From Acholeplasmataceae bacterium (lineage in GTDB: Bacteria > Bacillota_I > Bacilli_A > Izemoplasmatales > Hujiaoplasmataceae), in NCBI GenBank assembly GCA_012515085.1, contig JAAYZB010000160.1, positions 1 to 6,712 on the forward strand: 6,712 nt of DNA, written 5' to 3'. Made by a program: the position numbers and the translations under genes. The notes under the pieces were generated by a model that was given only the letters and a program-made list of their open reading frames with translations, searched no databases and was not told the DNA's origin. Within the stretch, counting starts at the first letter, position 1. Each line of letters begins with the position of its first letter. Positions 1 through 5,690 of this stretch are shown piece after piece.

Positions 1-250
1 CATTACAACGGATAAAAAAGGTGGTGAGATAGCTATGATCCTCCGTGAACAAGGCTATGGCGTCACCATAGTCGATGGCACGGGAAAAGTTGAGAAACGC
101 TCGATATTGATGGTCTATACGCACCGCCGCGGCAGTAGCGAGATCATCAAAACGATCTTAGCGATCGATCCCAGTGCCATGATCATTCAAAATGATGTTT
201 CAACCTTGGTAGGCGGCTTCATTCATTCCGGAAAATCGTTGATCAAATAA
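1..250 (+). CDS. UPF0316/DUF2179 family membrane protein, C-terminal fragment (5' end outside window)
   Basis: The reading frame is open from base 2 to the TAA at 248-250, giving the last 82 residues. The ATG at 35 is only an internal methionine because the frame stays open to the window edge. The text ILREQGYGVT, followed about 30 residues later by IDPSAMII and then a GGF motif, matches my memory of the C-terminal DUF2179 domain of UPF0316 proteins (Bacillus YebE-like). In that family the domain follows roughly three N-terminal membrane helices, which would lie upstream of this window. The domain is a small soluble alpha/beta module of unknown function, probably on the cytoplasmic side. The HAD phosphatase gene begins 39 bp downstream with no terminator between, so the two are probably co-transcribed. 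Family assignment is from motif recognition only; no specific activity can be given. Confidence 0.8.
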   Translation, partial: ITTDKKGGEIAMILREQGYGVTIVDGTGKVEKRSILMVYTHRRGSSEIIKTILAIDPSAMIIQNDVSTLVGGFIHSGKSLIK

Positions 251-289
251 CAAAATGTAACATGGTTTCAAATAGAAAGCGGTGAAAAA

Positions 290-1108
290 ATGGCACAGGA
301 TATTTTTGGTAAATCGCTTCAGCCAGTCGTTGCTAAGCGGTTGTATCTACTGGACTTGGATGGAACCATCTATTTGGATAATAGGCTTATTCCCGGTGCA
401 AAGGAATTTCTTGATTGGGTACATTCCTCTGGCCGTCGAGCGATCTTTATCACCAATAATTCCTCTAAGTCTGTCACCGATTATATCAAAAAAATGGCCA
501 AGTTAGGGATAAATACCACTTCGGATGATTATTTCACGTCATCCATGGCAATGGCAATATATCTCAACAAGCATCATTCAAAGAAAAAAGTATATGTGAT
601 GGGAACTTCCTCACTTAAAAGGGAATTGGCATCCAATCACATCGAGATCGCCCATGGAAGTGATCACGATGTAGACGTTGTCGTTCTTGGCTATGATACC
701 GAATTGACTTATCAAAAATTAATCGATGTCTCTCGGCTATTAAAAAAAGATTTAGTTTATTTGGCAACGAATCCGGATTTTGTCTGTCCCGTGGCATTTG
801 GTTTTGTGCCCGATTGTGGGGCAATGGCTGAACTGCTACGGCACTCGACTGGTAAAATGCCGATCTTTATTGGCAAGCCCGACCCCTTGATTCTTGATTT
901 GGCGATGGAAAAAGCCAATATCCCAACTGATGAGACTATCGTTATTGGCGATCGGCTCTATACGGATATTCAGAGCGGTCACAATGCCAACGTTGCCACT
1001 CTTTGCGTTTTATCGGGAGAAGCTACCTTACAAGAAATTCAAACTATGAAGCAAAAACCCGATTACGTAATATCCTCTATCAAAGATCTTTGGCAGGCAA
1101 CTCAATAA
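290..1108 (+). CDS. HAD-IIA family sugar/nucleotide phosphatase (NagD/YutF-like)
   Basis: This 272-residue protein has all four HAD motifs. Motif I is DLDGT with nucleophile Asp22 and acid/base Asp24. Motif II is the threonine of FITNNSS (Thr55). Motif III is the lysine of IGKPDP (Lys196). Motif IV is IGDRLYTD with Asp221 and Asp226 for Mg2+. The cap between motifs II and III (about 80-180) carries TNPD (160-163) and a PDCGAM segment, typical of the C2 cap of subclass IIA. Such enzymes are cytoplasmic Mg2+-dependent phosphatases acting on sugar phosphates, nucleotides or p-nitrophenyl phosphate; the natural substrate cannot be read from sequence. Length is normal for the family. The ATG at 290 has a GGTGA Shine-Dalgarno at 281-285. 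It lies 39 bp after the UPF0316 gene and ends just before a bidirectional terminator. Confidence 0.93.
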   Translation: MAQDIFGKSLQPVVAKRLYLLDLDGTIYLDNRLIPGAKEFLDWVHSSGRRAIFITNNSSKSVTDYIKKMAKLGINTTSDDYFTSSMAMAIYLNKHHSKKKVYVMGTSSLKRELASNHIEIAHGSDHDVDVVVLGYDTELTYQKLIDVSRLLKKDLVYLATNPDFVCPVAFGFVPDCGAMAELLRHSTGKMPIFIGKPDPLILDLAMEKANIPTDETIVIGDRLYTDIQSGHNANVATLCVLSGEATLQEIQTMKQKPDYVISSIKDLWQATQ

Positions 1109-1150
1109 AAAACCCAATGGGAAAAATGACGCCCAGTGGGTTATTTTTTT
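1107..1150. terminator. Bidirectional intrinsic terminator between convergent genes
   Basis: The arms 1111-1121 (AACCCAATGGG) and 1132-1142 (CCCAGTGGGTT) form an 11-position stem with one internal A/G mismatch and a 10-nt loop. On the plus strand it is followed by a T-run at 1144-1150. On the minus strand it is followed by the complement of the A-run at 1107-1112. It can therefore end both the plus-strand HAD transcript and the minus-strand transporter transcript, whose stop codon is at 1160. Confidence 0.85.
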
Positions 1151-1159
1151 ATACGCAGG

Positions 1160-2068
1160 CTAAAAAGCAAACAAGATCGTGGCTATAAACGCAAGAACGA
1201 TACTGATGATAGCCAGTGTCGTCAATTTTTCGCGAAAGAAGATTCTCCCGGCAAGTGTTGTCAATACCACGGCTCCGCCAGTCACAATCGGATACATGAC
1301 CGTCGCTGGTAAGTGGACGGCAGACAAAAGTTGCAGCATATATCCGAAACTCGAAAAAAGCGCGAAACCAAGAATAAAAATAATGGTTTTCTGACGAAAG
1401 AGACTGAAGATCGTCATTTGGTTTCCCACCGACCCGTTTGTGTGCTTTTTCGCTTGTACGATACCTAAAATAAGGAGGGCGATCAACGAATAGCCGGCTG
1501 TTACCATCTGGATGACAACTGTAAAGTCGAGCACCGAAATCGAGGAAGTCTGAATCTGATGCATCTTTGTTAAAATCCCAACAAAGCCGTTGACCATAAA
1601 GACCAAGACACAGAGAAGATAAAAGAGCATTCGATTCTTTCTTTCGCCTGGTTTGAACGCCGGAAGGATCAAAGCAATGAGTAGCAACCCCAAGGCAATG
1701 ATTTGAAAAATCGAAACAGATTCTTCTAAAAAGAAACGACCATACAAAAATGGCAACAGCATCAACCCTAGCATCAAGAACATTGAATAAAGCGACATAT
1801 TGCCTAAAGAAATCGCCTTGATACCGATGAGGTTCAACGAAAAATAAGCCAGCCCGATCAGACCGCCCATCAAGAGTGAATAGGGAGGAATCGGATCAAG
1901 CTGAAACCCACTCAGCGCCCAAAAGGTGATGACGGAAGTCAGTGCGCAAAAAAAAGAGAAATACAAGATGCTTCGAAGCGTGGATCCTGCCTTCAACTGA
2001 TAGAGCTTGCTGAAGGAGACCTGAATGGCAAAAAAATGAACGGCAATGACTAAGTAAAGATAATACAT
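1160..2068 (-). CDS. EamA/DMT-superfamily transporter, about 10 membrane helices
   Basis: The 302-residue product is almost wholly hydrophobic, with about ten predicted membrane spans, as in drug/metabolite transporters of the EamA family. The internal duplication expected of EamA is visible. Residues 88-136 (from SLGNMSLYSM, with FFLEE near 112-116) resemble residues 252-300 (from HLPATVMYPI, with FFREKL near 277-282), each half ending in a run of hydrophobic helix. Charged loops at 138-146 (KPGERKNR) and 206-226 separate the halves. The family exports or imports small metabolites such as amino acids, nucleosides or sugars; the substrate here is unknown. The ATG at 2066-2068 follows a GGAGGG Shine-Dalgarno (about 2075-2080), and an extended -10 box lies about 60 bp upstream. 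It appears to be a single-gene transcription unit. Confidence 0.88.
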   Translation of the reverse strand: MYYLYLVIAVHFFAIQVSFSKLYQLKAGSTLRSILYFSFFCALTSVITFWALSGFQLDPIPPYSLLMGGLIGLAYFSLNLIGIKAISLGNMSLYSMFLMLGLMLLPFLYGRFFLEESVSIFQIIALGLLLIALILPAFKPGERKNRMLFYLLCVLVFMVNGFVGILTKMHQIQTSSISVLDFTVVIQMVTAGYSLIALLILGIVQAKKHTNGSVGNQMTIFSLFRQKTIIFILGFALFSSFGYMLQLLSAVHLPATVMYPIVTGGAVVLTTLAGRIFFREKLTTLAIISIVLAFIATILFAF

Positions 2069-2127
2069 GCTGGCACCCTCCGAGAAAATTGATCAGTTCA
2101 AAAAATCGGTCGCATGACTTATGGTTT

Positions 2128-2136
2128 ATTATATCA
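2128..2136 (-). promoter_or_regulatory. Extended -10 promoter of the EamA transporter gene
   Basis: On the minus strand this reads TGATATAAT, a perfect TATAAT preceded by the TGn extension. No good -35 hexamer is present at 16-18 bp, which is tolerated by extended -10 promoters. The expected start point is near 2121, giving a leader of about 50 nt to the ATG at 2068. Confidence 0.65.
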
Positions 2137-2163
2137 CTTTACTTGCTGAAAAATACGCTAATT

Positions 2164-2198
2164 GAAAAAGAAAAAACCAAGGATTTCCCCTTGGTTTT
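2164..2198 (-). terminator. Intrinsic terminator of the SipW-dependent secretion operon
   Basis: A perfect 10-bp stem is formed by 2189-2198 and 2173-2182 (CCTTGG core) with a 6-nt loop. On the minus strand it is followed by a T-rich tract (complement of the A-rich stretch 2164-2176). It lies 14 bp beyond the stop codon of the last operon gene at 2213. No other obvious terminator occurs between this gene and the leader at 5565. Confidence 0.9.
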
Positions 2199-2212
2199 CG
2201 TTGATATAGTAT

Positions 2213-3178
2213 TTATCCGAGTTGATTGATTTTGAGGTCATCAATGACTAATCGAGATCTCGTCGCATTCGATCCGTTGCCCGACACGCCACCATCAAAC
2301 ACGATTCGAACATAATATCCAGCTGCCGGCATGGAAGAAATCTGGTCTGCGCTCAAATTAAATTCATAATACGGGAAGGGATAACTCAAAGGATTCGCCG
2401 GATCGAAGACTTCGTTTGCGACAGGTACAGAGGTGGATGTTTTGGTTGAACCGACAATGACAAAACTTCCTTCTTCTCCGGTTGGGCTGACTTGAACAAC
2501 AAACGTCCGATCACTCATTTTCTCGCTAGAGGATGAAAGAAGTCCCCTTAAGGCATAAAAGGAAATTCCTGATAGATTAGCGATAGGATTATTCGTCGTC
2601 ATGGCCACTTGATAATCCAGACGAAACCCATAGGTCTGATTTGTCAGCGAATTTCGGACATCGCTCGCTACGAAATAATTATATTCCGGATAAGGAAGCG
2701 GTGTAGCGGTTGCTTGGGGAAGGACGGCGTGGATCAATGATCCACTCGAATTCATTTCGCGGTTGATTTGCCTCATGAATCCCAAACTGGCGTTTCCAGG
2801 GGATGTGACTCTCACACCTTGAATATCCCAGTGGATTCCCCCAACCAACACATCTTGAATGATATATCCCTGTTCGGTATACGAGGACCCGCCGGTCGTT
2901 GTCTTCGATGCCGCATCCATTATTGTCTGAAAGACAGGATTTTGATAGAGTTCCTCCAATGATTCGACACCATATAAATTTGTAAAAGCAGTAATGAGTT
3001 CTTCATCCATGATAGTGTATGGATCCGCCATCACGAAATCCCAATATCCGACGGGAATAGTTTCGGACTTCATCGAGTTCAGTTGATCGAAATAACCATA
3101 GGCGATCAAAGGAGCGCTCACCATGGAAAACAAACCGAATAGGCTCAATAAAACAATTATTCTGAGTTTTCGGACCAT
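2213..3178 (-). CDS. Secreted protein with SipW-type signal peptide, function unknown
   Basis: The start chosen is the ATG at 3176-3178, not the farther in-frame ATG at 3268, because a near-perfect AGGAGGTG site sits 6 bp before it and the longer form would overlap most of the C-terminus of the upstream peptidase gene. The product is 321 residues. It has a basic N-terminus (VRKLR), a hydrophobic core (7-25) and then AYG|YFDQL (26-33), with an ETIPVGYW block just after. This parallels the AYA|WWD...ETLxIG pattern of the small proteins in the same operon, so it is probably cut by the adjacent SipW-like peptidase. The mature part is rich in Ser/Thr/Asn and beta-prone. The C-terminus (about 250-318, YYEFNL... 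YYVRIVFDGG... RLVIDDLKI) resembles the last strands of a jelly-roll/carbohydrate-binding sandwich; this is inference only. No LPXTG anchor, cysteine or catalytic motif is visible. A surface or matrix component is plausible. Confidence 0.8.
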   Translation of the reverse strand: MVRKLRIIVLLSLFGLFSMVSAPLIAYGYFDQLNSMKSETIPVGYWDFVMADPYTIMDEELITAFTNLYGVESLEELYQNPVFQTIMDAASKTTTGGSSYTEQGYIIQDVLVGGIHWDIQGVRVTSPGNASLGFMRQINREMNSSGSLIHAVLPQATATPLPYPEYNYFVASDVRNSLTNQTYGFRLDYQVAMTTNNPIANLSGISFYALRGLLSSSSEKMSDRTFVVQVSPTGEEGSFVIVGSTKTSTSVPVANEVFDPANPLSYPFPYYEFNLSADQISSMPAAGYYVRIVFDGGVSGNGSNATRSRLVIDDLKINQLG

Positions 3179-3184
3179 GTGAAA

Positions 3185-3192
3185 CACCTCCT
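3185..3192 (-). promoter_or_regulatory. Strong ribosome binding site that fixes the start of the 321-residue secreted protein
   Basis: The minus strand reads AGGAGGTG, 6 bp before the ATG at 3178. It overlaps the stop codon of the upstream peptidase gene (3192-3194), which suggests tight or coupled translation and supports the shorter start. Confidence 0.85.
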
Positions 3193-3770
3193 TAAGTCGC
3201 TTGTTGGACCTTGTCTTCTTTTCTAAAGATGAATTTGAATAACCAGTAGAGTGCCAAAACATCCACAACGAATATCAATTTCCCGATCGGGGCTTGCACG
3301 AATTGTAGAAATCCCCCGACTTTGGGTATTGTGAGCAAATGCCTTCCGACAATATCGCTTTCTTCCAACACCCAATTATCCAATTGACTACTCACTTCCG
3401 GCTTTGTCCGGTAAGTCGTGATGCCGCTATCGGGATCTTCGATTACCTGAGCCAAATAATGAACCACCACGACTTCGCGGGAGCGGACAGTGACTTTGAA
3501 TGCGATGATATCGCCTTCGGATAAATCCGTCGGAGGGATATGTTGATCGACAATTACTAAATCATCGGCATTGATGATTGGCTCCATGCTTTCGGTCAAA
3601 ATAACGTAATGCGTGAGTCGTGAAAAAAATGGGACATAATTGAATAAGAAATAACCAGACCCCAGAATGGCACCCACAATCAGCAATGTGAAAAACCATT
3701 GGAGCAATTTGCTTTTTGGATGATTTGATTTTTCCCGATGTTGTCTTTTCATTGGATTCCCTGCTTTCAT
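3192..3770 (-). CDS. sipW: Signal peptidase I, SipW/ER type
   Basis: This 192-residue membrane protein has a basic N-terminus, one membrane helix (about 25-46), an extracytoplasmic catalytic domain and a second hydrophobic helix near the C-terminus (about 160-182) followed by basic residues. The catalytic serine lies in TESMEP (Ser61). The general base position is histidine in VVVVHY (His104) rather than the lysine of ordinary bacterial LepB. This Ser-His arrangement is the hallmark of the SipW/archaeal/ER class. GDIIAF (86-91) and IVGRHLLTIPKVGG (from 140) are also typical. The region normally carrying TKGD reads TKPE (122-125), with Asp131-Asn132 nearby. It should remove signal peptides from the cognate proteins encoded around it. 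The ATG at 3770 overlaps the upstream stop (ATGA) and has no clear Shine-Dalgarno. A second ATG at 3752 has a weak AGGGA site and could be used instead. Confidence 0.92.
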   Translation of the reverse strand: MKAGNPMKRQHREKSNHPKSKLLQWFFTLLIVGAILGSGYFLFNYVPFFSRLTHYVILTESMEPIINADDLVIVDQHIPPTDLSEGDIIAFKVTVRSREVVVVHYLAQVIEDPDSGITTYRTKPEVSSQLDNWVLEESDIVGRHLLTIPKVGGFLQFVQAPIGKLIFVVDVLALYWLFKFIFRKEDKVQQAT

Positions 3771-4342
3771 GTTTTATTCGCTAACACCATAAATCGTAGA
3801 GTCAGCGTCAGCTTTTGTCCTTGAAGGGCGCGCCACTCGGCCTCGGTTCCCGATGCCTTCATCCGAATTCGGACTTGGATCAATGTTTCAACTTTTTCTT
3901 CATTCTGTTCTTTTTCCAAATCCACTTGATACGAGAGCTGTGAAGGGCTGTAATGCCCATCACCGGTAATTTCAAACTCGAACAAATGGTTGAAATATGT
4001 TTCTAAGGGTCCATTCAGTTCAGCTATTTCCACCAGCAACTCCCCTGAGACATTGAAGCGAACCCGATAAGTTAAGATAATTTCCTCTACATCGCGAGGC
4101 CCTAGGAATGCGCCTTCAGGAACAAGCTGTGTTCCCGGGCTGCTTTGAAGCGGTTCGGAGATTGTCAGAACGATGCCGGGCTCTAGGTCAATGACAGACC
4201 CGGCATCTTTTCCTGATCCGTTCTCCCATACAGTATGAATTATTCCATTTAAAGCAAGCACGCTGATGAGAAACAGAAACAGGAAACGGCGACGCTGATG
4301 ATGACGAACGGTTTCACCCAATATGTGTTCGATTTCTTTCAT
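3767..4342 (-). CDS. Membrane-anchored paralogue of the SipW-dependent secreted proteins
   Basis: The 191-residue product has a 19-residue cytoplasmic N-terminus ending in HHQRRR, a single hydrophobic helix (about 20-36) and an extracytoplasmic beta-rich domain. The domain aligns by eye with the first protein of the operon: PGIVLTI matches QGVTLEV, LVPEGAFLGPRDVEEIILTYRV matches LVPTGAVLKANDVTEIVLTYNV, and the end (LTLTLRF) matches ITFTLSF. Unlike its paralogues it lacks the small-x-small cleavage site; the helix ends in HTVWEN instead of AYAWWD. I infer that it stays anchored and may act as a base or assembly partner for the secreted subunits, loosely like TapA in Bacillus, although there is no clear TapA similarity. 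A GGTGAG site precedes the ATG at 4340-4342. Its stop overlaps the peptidase start by four bases. Confidence 0.75.
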   Translation of the reverse strand: MKEIEHILGETVRHHQRRRFLFLFLISVLALNGIIHTVWENGSGKDAGSVIDLEPGIVLTISEPLQSSPGTQLVPEGAFLGPRDVEEIILTYRVRFNVSGELLVEIAELNGPLETYFNHLFEFEITGDGHYSPSQLSYQVDLEKEQNEEKVETLIQVRIRMKASGTEAEWRALQGQKLTLTLRFMVLANKT

Positions 4343-4357
4343 GTCGTCTCACCGCAT

Positions 4358-4377
4358 TTCGATAGTCATAGATCGAA
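4358..4377 (-). repeat. Short inverted repeat in the gap between two operon genes
   Basis: TTCGAT (4358-4363) and ATCGAA (4372-4377) form a 6-bp stem with an 8-nt loop in the 52-bp gap between the second and third genes. No T-run follows on the minus strand, so it is not a classical terminator. It could be an mRNA processing or stability element, or chance. Confidence 0.3.
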
Positions 4378-4394
4378 CAATATGTATTATTCTC

Positions 4395-4979
4395 TTATGC
4401 TAATGGGTTTTCTGGAGCCAGTGAACTCGATGCATTTTCCACCAAAAAGCTCACGTTGAACGAGGGGGTTTGTCCAGCTACAGCAGCATAATGATCCGCA
4501 AACGCTTCCCCATTGCTAGCCAGAGTAAACGTAATAGTGATGGTTTCGAGATTGTCACTATCCGTAAAGGCATTCGCAATCGTCCAAGACCCATTTGCAT
4601 CTTCTACCAAGCCATTGACATCAATCGAGAGAACCGATGAGGGGTTGTTGAACCCGTGTTCATAAAGTCCCAAGACAAAGTCACTGAGATCAACGGACAA
4701 ATTGGCTAGCATTCCCGTTTTCAAAGGTTCTTCTAATGATAATTCATATTCAAATACATATTGGGTGGTGTAATCTGCTTGATACGCGGCATAGAAAGAT
4801 CCAGCAGGAACCAATTCGCGAGTATCTTGGAGTTCACTATCGACCACGAGACGAACGCCATAACCAATTTCGAGAGTTTCGTCGCGGTTTTGCTCAAGGC
4901 TATCCCACCAAGCATACGCGCCAACCGTAGCTCCCATAAACAGTAATGCAAGGGCAATAAACAAAAATACTTTTTTCAT
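4395..4979 (-). CDS. Small secreted protein with SipW-type signal peptide (second paralogue, TasA-like role possible)
   Basis: This 194-residue protein has a signal peptide with Lys2-Lys3, a hydrophobic core (4-20), and the cleavage motif AYA (21-23) directly followed by WWDSLEQ (24-30) and ETLEIGYGVRL. The first operon protein has the same block at the same residue numbers. The mature domain (about 171 residues) is acidic, free of cysteine and beta-prone, ending in a strand (FNVSFLVEN) and a short Ser/Ala/Pro tail. It is about 33 residues longer than its neighbour, mostly in the middle. I take it to be an exported structural subunit processed by the operon's signal peptidase; TasA/camelysin similarity is one of arrangement and signal type, not a clear sequence match. 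AAGGAGAAG stands a few bases before the ATG at 4977-4979. The gap to the upstream gene is 38 bp, with no terminator. Confidence 0.85.
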   Translation of the reverse strand: MKKVFLFIALALLFMGATVGAYAWWDSLEQNRDETLEIGYGVRLVVDSELQDTRELVPAGSFYAAYQADYTTQYVFEYELSLEEPLKTGMLANLSVDLSDFVLGLYEHGFNNPSSVLSIDVNGLVEDANGSWTIANAFTDSDNLETITITFTLASNGEAFADHYAAVAGQTPSFNVSFLVENASSSLAPENPLA

Positions 4980-5017
4980 GATTTCTTCTCCTTATTTTCT
5001 TTTTATTCTTTTAGCCG

Positions 5018-5503
5018 TTATTGGGTGGCTGAAAAGCTGAGGGTAAAAGTAATCGGTTGATTATGGACCGCATTATATGCCAGTTCAGTTGCCGGTTCTG
5101 TCAGGGTAACAGTAACGGTGACCAGGACATCGACATTATTGACGGTTGTTTCAGCCTTCACAATATTGATATTGACGAGATCGGCATAAGTGGCATCCGC
5201 ATTAATGAGAACATCACTAGCAACTACACTCAAAGTCAACGGATTGATAACAGCTTGATCGAGTGCCACATTGTAAGTGAGTACGATTTCTGTGACATCA
5301 TTAGCTTTTAAAACCGCACCGGTTGGTACTAGGAATTTTCCCTCGGGCGCTACGGCACTTGCAGCAACTTCTAAAGTGACACCTTGTCCAATTGTTAACG
5401 TTTCCTCTTGTGTTTGATCCAGATTGTCCCACCACGCATAAGCAAAAGCGGAACCTCCAAGTACGATGGCGACTGCGATTGCAGCCATGAATTTCTTAAA
5501 CAT
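5018..5503 (-). CDS. Small secreted protein with SipW-type signal peptide (first operon gene, probable major subunit)
   Basis: The ATG at 5501-5503 is preferred to the in-frame TTG at 5518 because GGAGGAG (5510-5516) stands 6 bp before it; the TTG version would translate the ribosome site itself. The product is 161 residues. It has basic Lys3-Lys4, a hydrophobic core (6-20), the AYA cleavage motif (21-23), then WWDNLDQ (24-30) and ETLTIGQGVTL. The mature part (about 138 residues) is rich in Val, Thr, Ala and Asn, has no cysteine, and shows alternating beta-strand pattern (TEIVLTYNV, VLVTVTVTLT, ITFTLSFSA), as expected of a secreted fibre or beta-sandwich subunit. It is the first gene after the riboswitch leader and has one of the strongest ribosome sites, so it is probably the most abundant product. 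Relation to TasA is inferred from signal type and the neighbouring peptidase. Confidence 0.87.
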   Translation of the reverse strand: MFKKFMAAIAVAIVLGGSAFAYAWWDNLDQTQEETLTIGQGVTLEVAASAVAPEGKFLVPTGAVLKANDVTEIVLTYNVALDQAVINPLTLSVVASDVLINADATYADLVNINIVKAETTVNNVDVLVTVTVTLTEPATELAYNAVHNQPITFTLSFSATQ

Positions 5504-5509
5504 TTTTTT

Positions 5510-5516
5510 CTCCTCC
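5510..5516 (-). promoter_or_regulatory. Ribosome binding site of the first operon gene
   Basis: The minus strand reads GGAGGAG, followed by six A residues and the ATG at 5503. It decides the start over the upstream in-frame TTG. A small hairpin (5539-5552, stem TGAAT/ATTCA) and a 6-bp direct repeat (AGGTGA on plus at 5536-5541 and 5552-5557) lie between this site and the leader terminator. Confidence 0.85.
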
Positions 5517-5564
5517 AATTTTTTTTTACTTTCTAAGGTGAATCTTTATTCAGGTGATTTCAAG

Positions 5565-5605
5565 AAAAAAAATAGCCAACTGCAGTGATACTTGCAGCTG
5601 GCTAT
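5565..5605 (-). terminator. Riboswitch-controlled intrinsic terminator in the operon leader
   Basis: On the minus strand the arm 5605-5593 (ATAGCCAGCTGCA) pairs with 5584-5572 (TGCAGTTGGCTAT), a 13-bp stem with one G-U pair and an 8-nt loop, followed directly by eight T residues (5572-5565). It lies about 60 bp before the first operon gene, on the coding strand. Its 5' arm contains the 3' strands of the c-di-GMP aptamer, so aptamer and terminator cannot both form. Confidence 0.9.
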
Positions 5606-5660
5606 CTCAAGTTGAGACCCTATAGTTTTCCGTCGCCGGATTGCTCCGGGTTTAGCGTAT
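5588..5660 (-). promoter_or_regulatory. c-di-GMP-I (GEMM-I) riboswitch aptamer
   Basis: Read on the minus strand, the order of conserved parts matches the GEMM-I class. AAACC (5653-5649) leads into a short P2 stem, CCGGA/TCCGG (5649-5645 with 5640-5636), capped by a GCAA (GNRA) tetraloop. Next come GACG (5634-5631) and a GAAAAC stretch (5630-5625) replacing the usual CAAAGC, then GGGTCT (5620-5615), a tiny P3 hairpin (TCTCA/TGAGA), and GATAGCC (5606-5600). By alignment to the Vibrio Vc2 aptamer from memory, the ligand-facing G20 is G at 5656 and A47 is A at 5629. The G21-C46 pair is swapped to C at 5655 with G at 5630. A weak P1 is possible (5660-5657 with 5591-5588). Because ligand binding would hold 5605-5594 in the aptamer, c-di-GMP should prevent the terminator and turn the operon on. 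Confidence 0.85.
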
Positions 5661-5690
5661 TCTTGATGTGTTTTTCTTGATTTCACCGTT

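Noticed and set aside
282..506. 74-codon plus-strand frame overlapping the start of the HAD phosphatase
   Set aside because: The overlapping frame carries the HAD motifs; this one is an out-of-frame shadow.
3179..3268. Extended N-terminus (30 more residues, from the ATG at 3268) for the large secreted protein
   Set aside because: It would overlap the peptidase gene by 77 bases and bury the signal peptide, and the strong AGGAGGTG site at 3185-3192 clearly serves the ATG at 3178.
5057..5311. 84-codon plus-strand frame opposite the first secreted-protein gene
   Set aside because: It lies entirely antisense to a well-supported gene with signal peptide and ribosome site; no ribosome site or recognisable protein features of its own.
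5504..5518. TTG start at 5518 for the first operon gene
   Set aside because: Translation from it would run through the GGAGGAG ribosome site itself; the ATG at 5503 has ideal spacing.
5588..5660. Alternative reading of the leader as a SAM, ykkC, c-di-AMP (ydaO) or T-box element
   Set aside because: The GNRA-capped stem between AAACC and GACG, followed by GGGTCT and GATAGCC, is specific to GEMM-I; no T-box sequence or ydaO-type conserved blocks are present.
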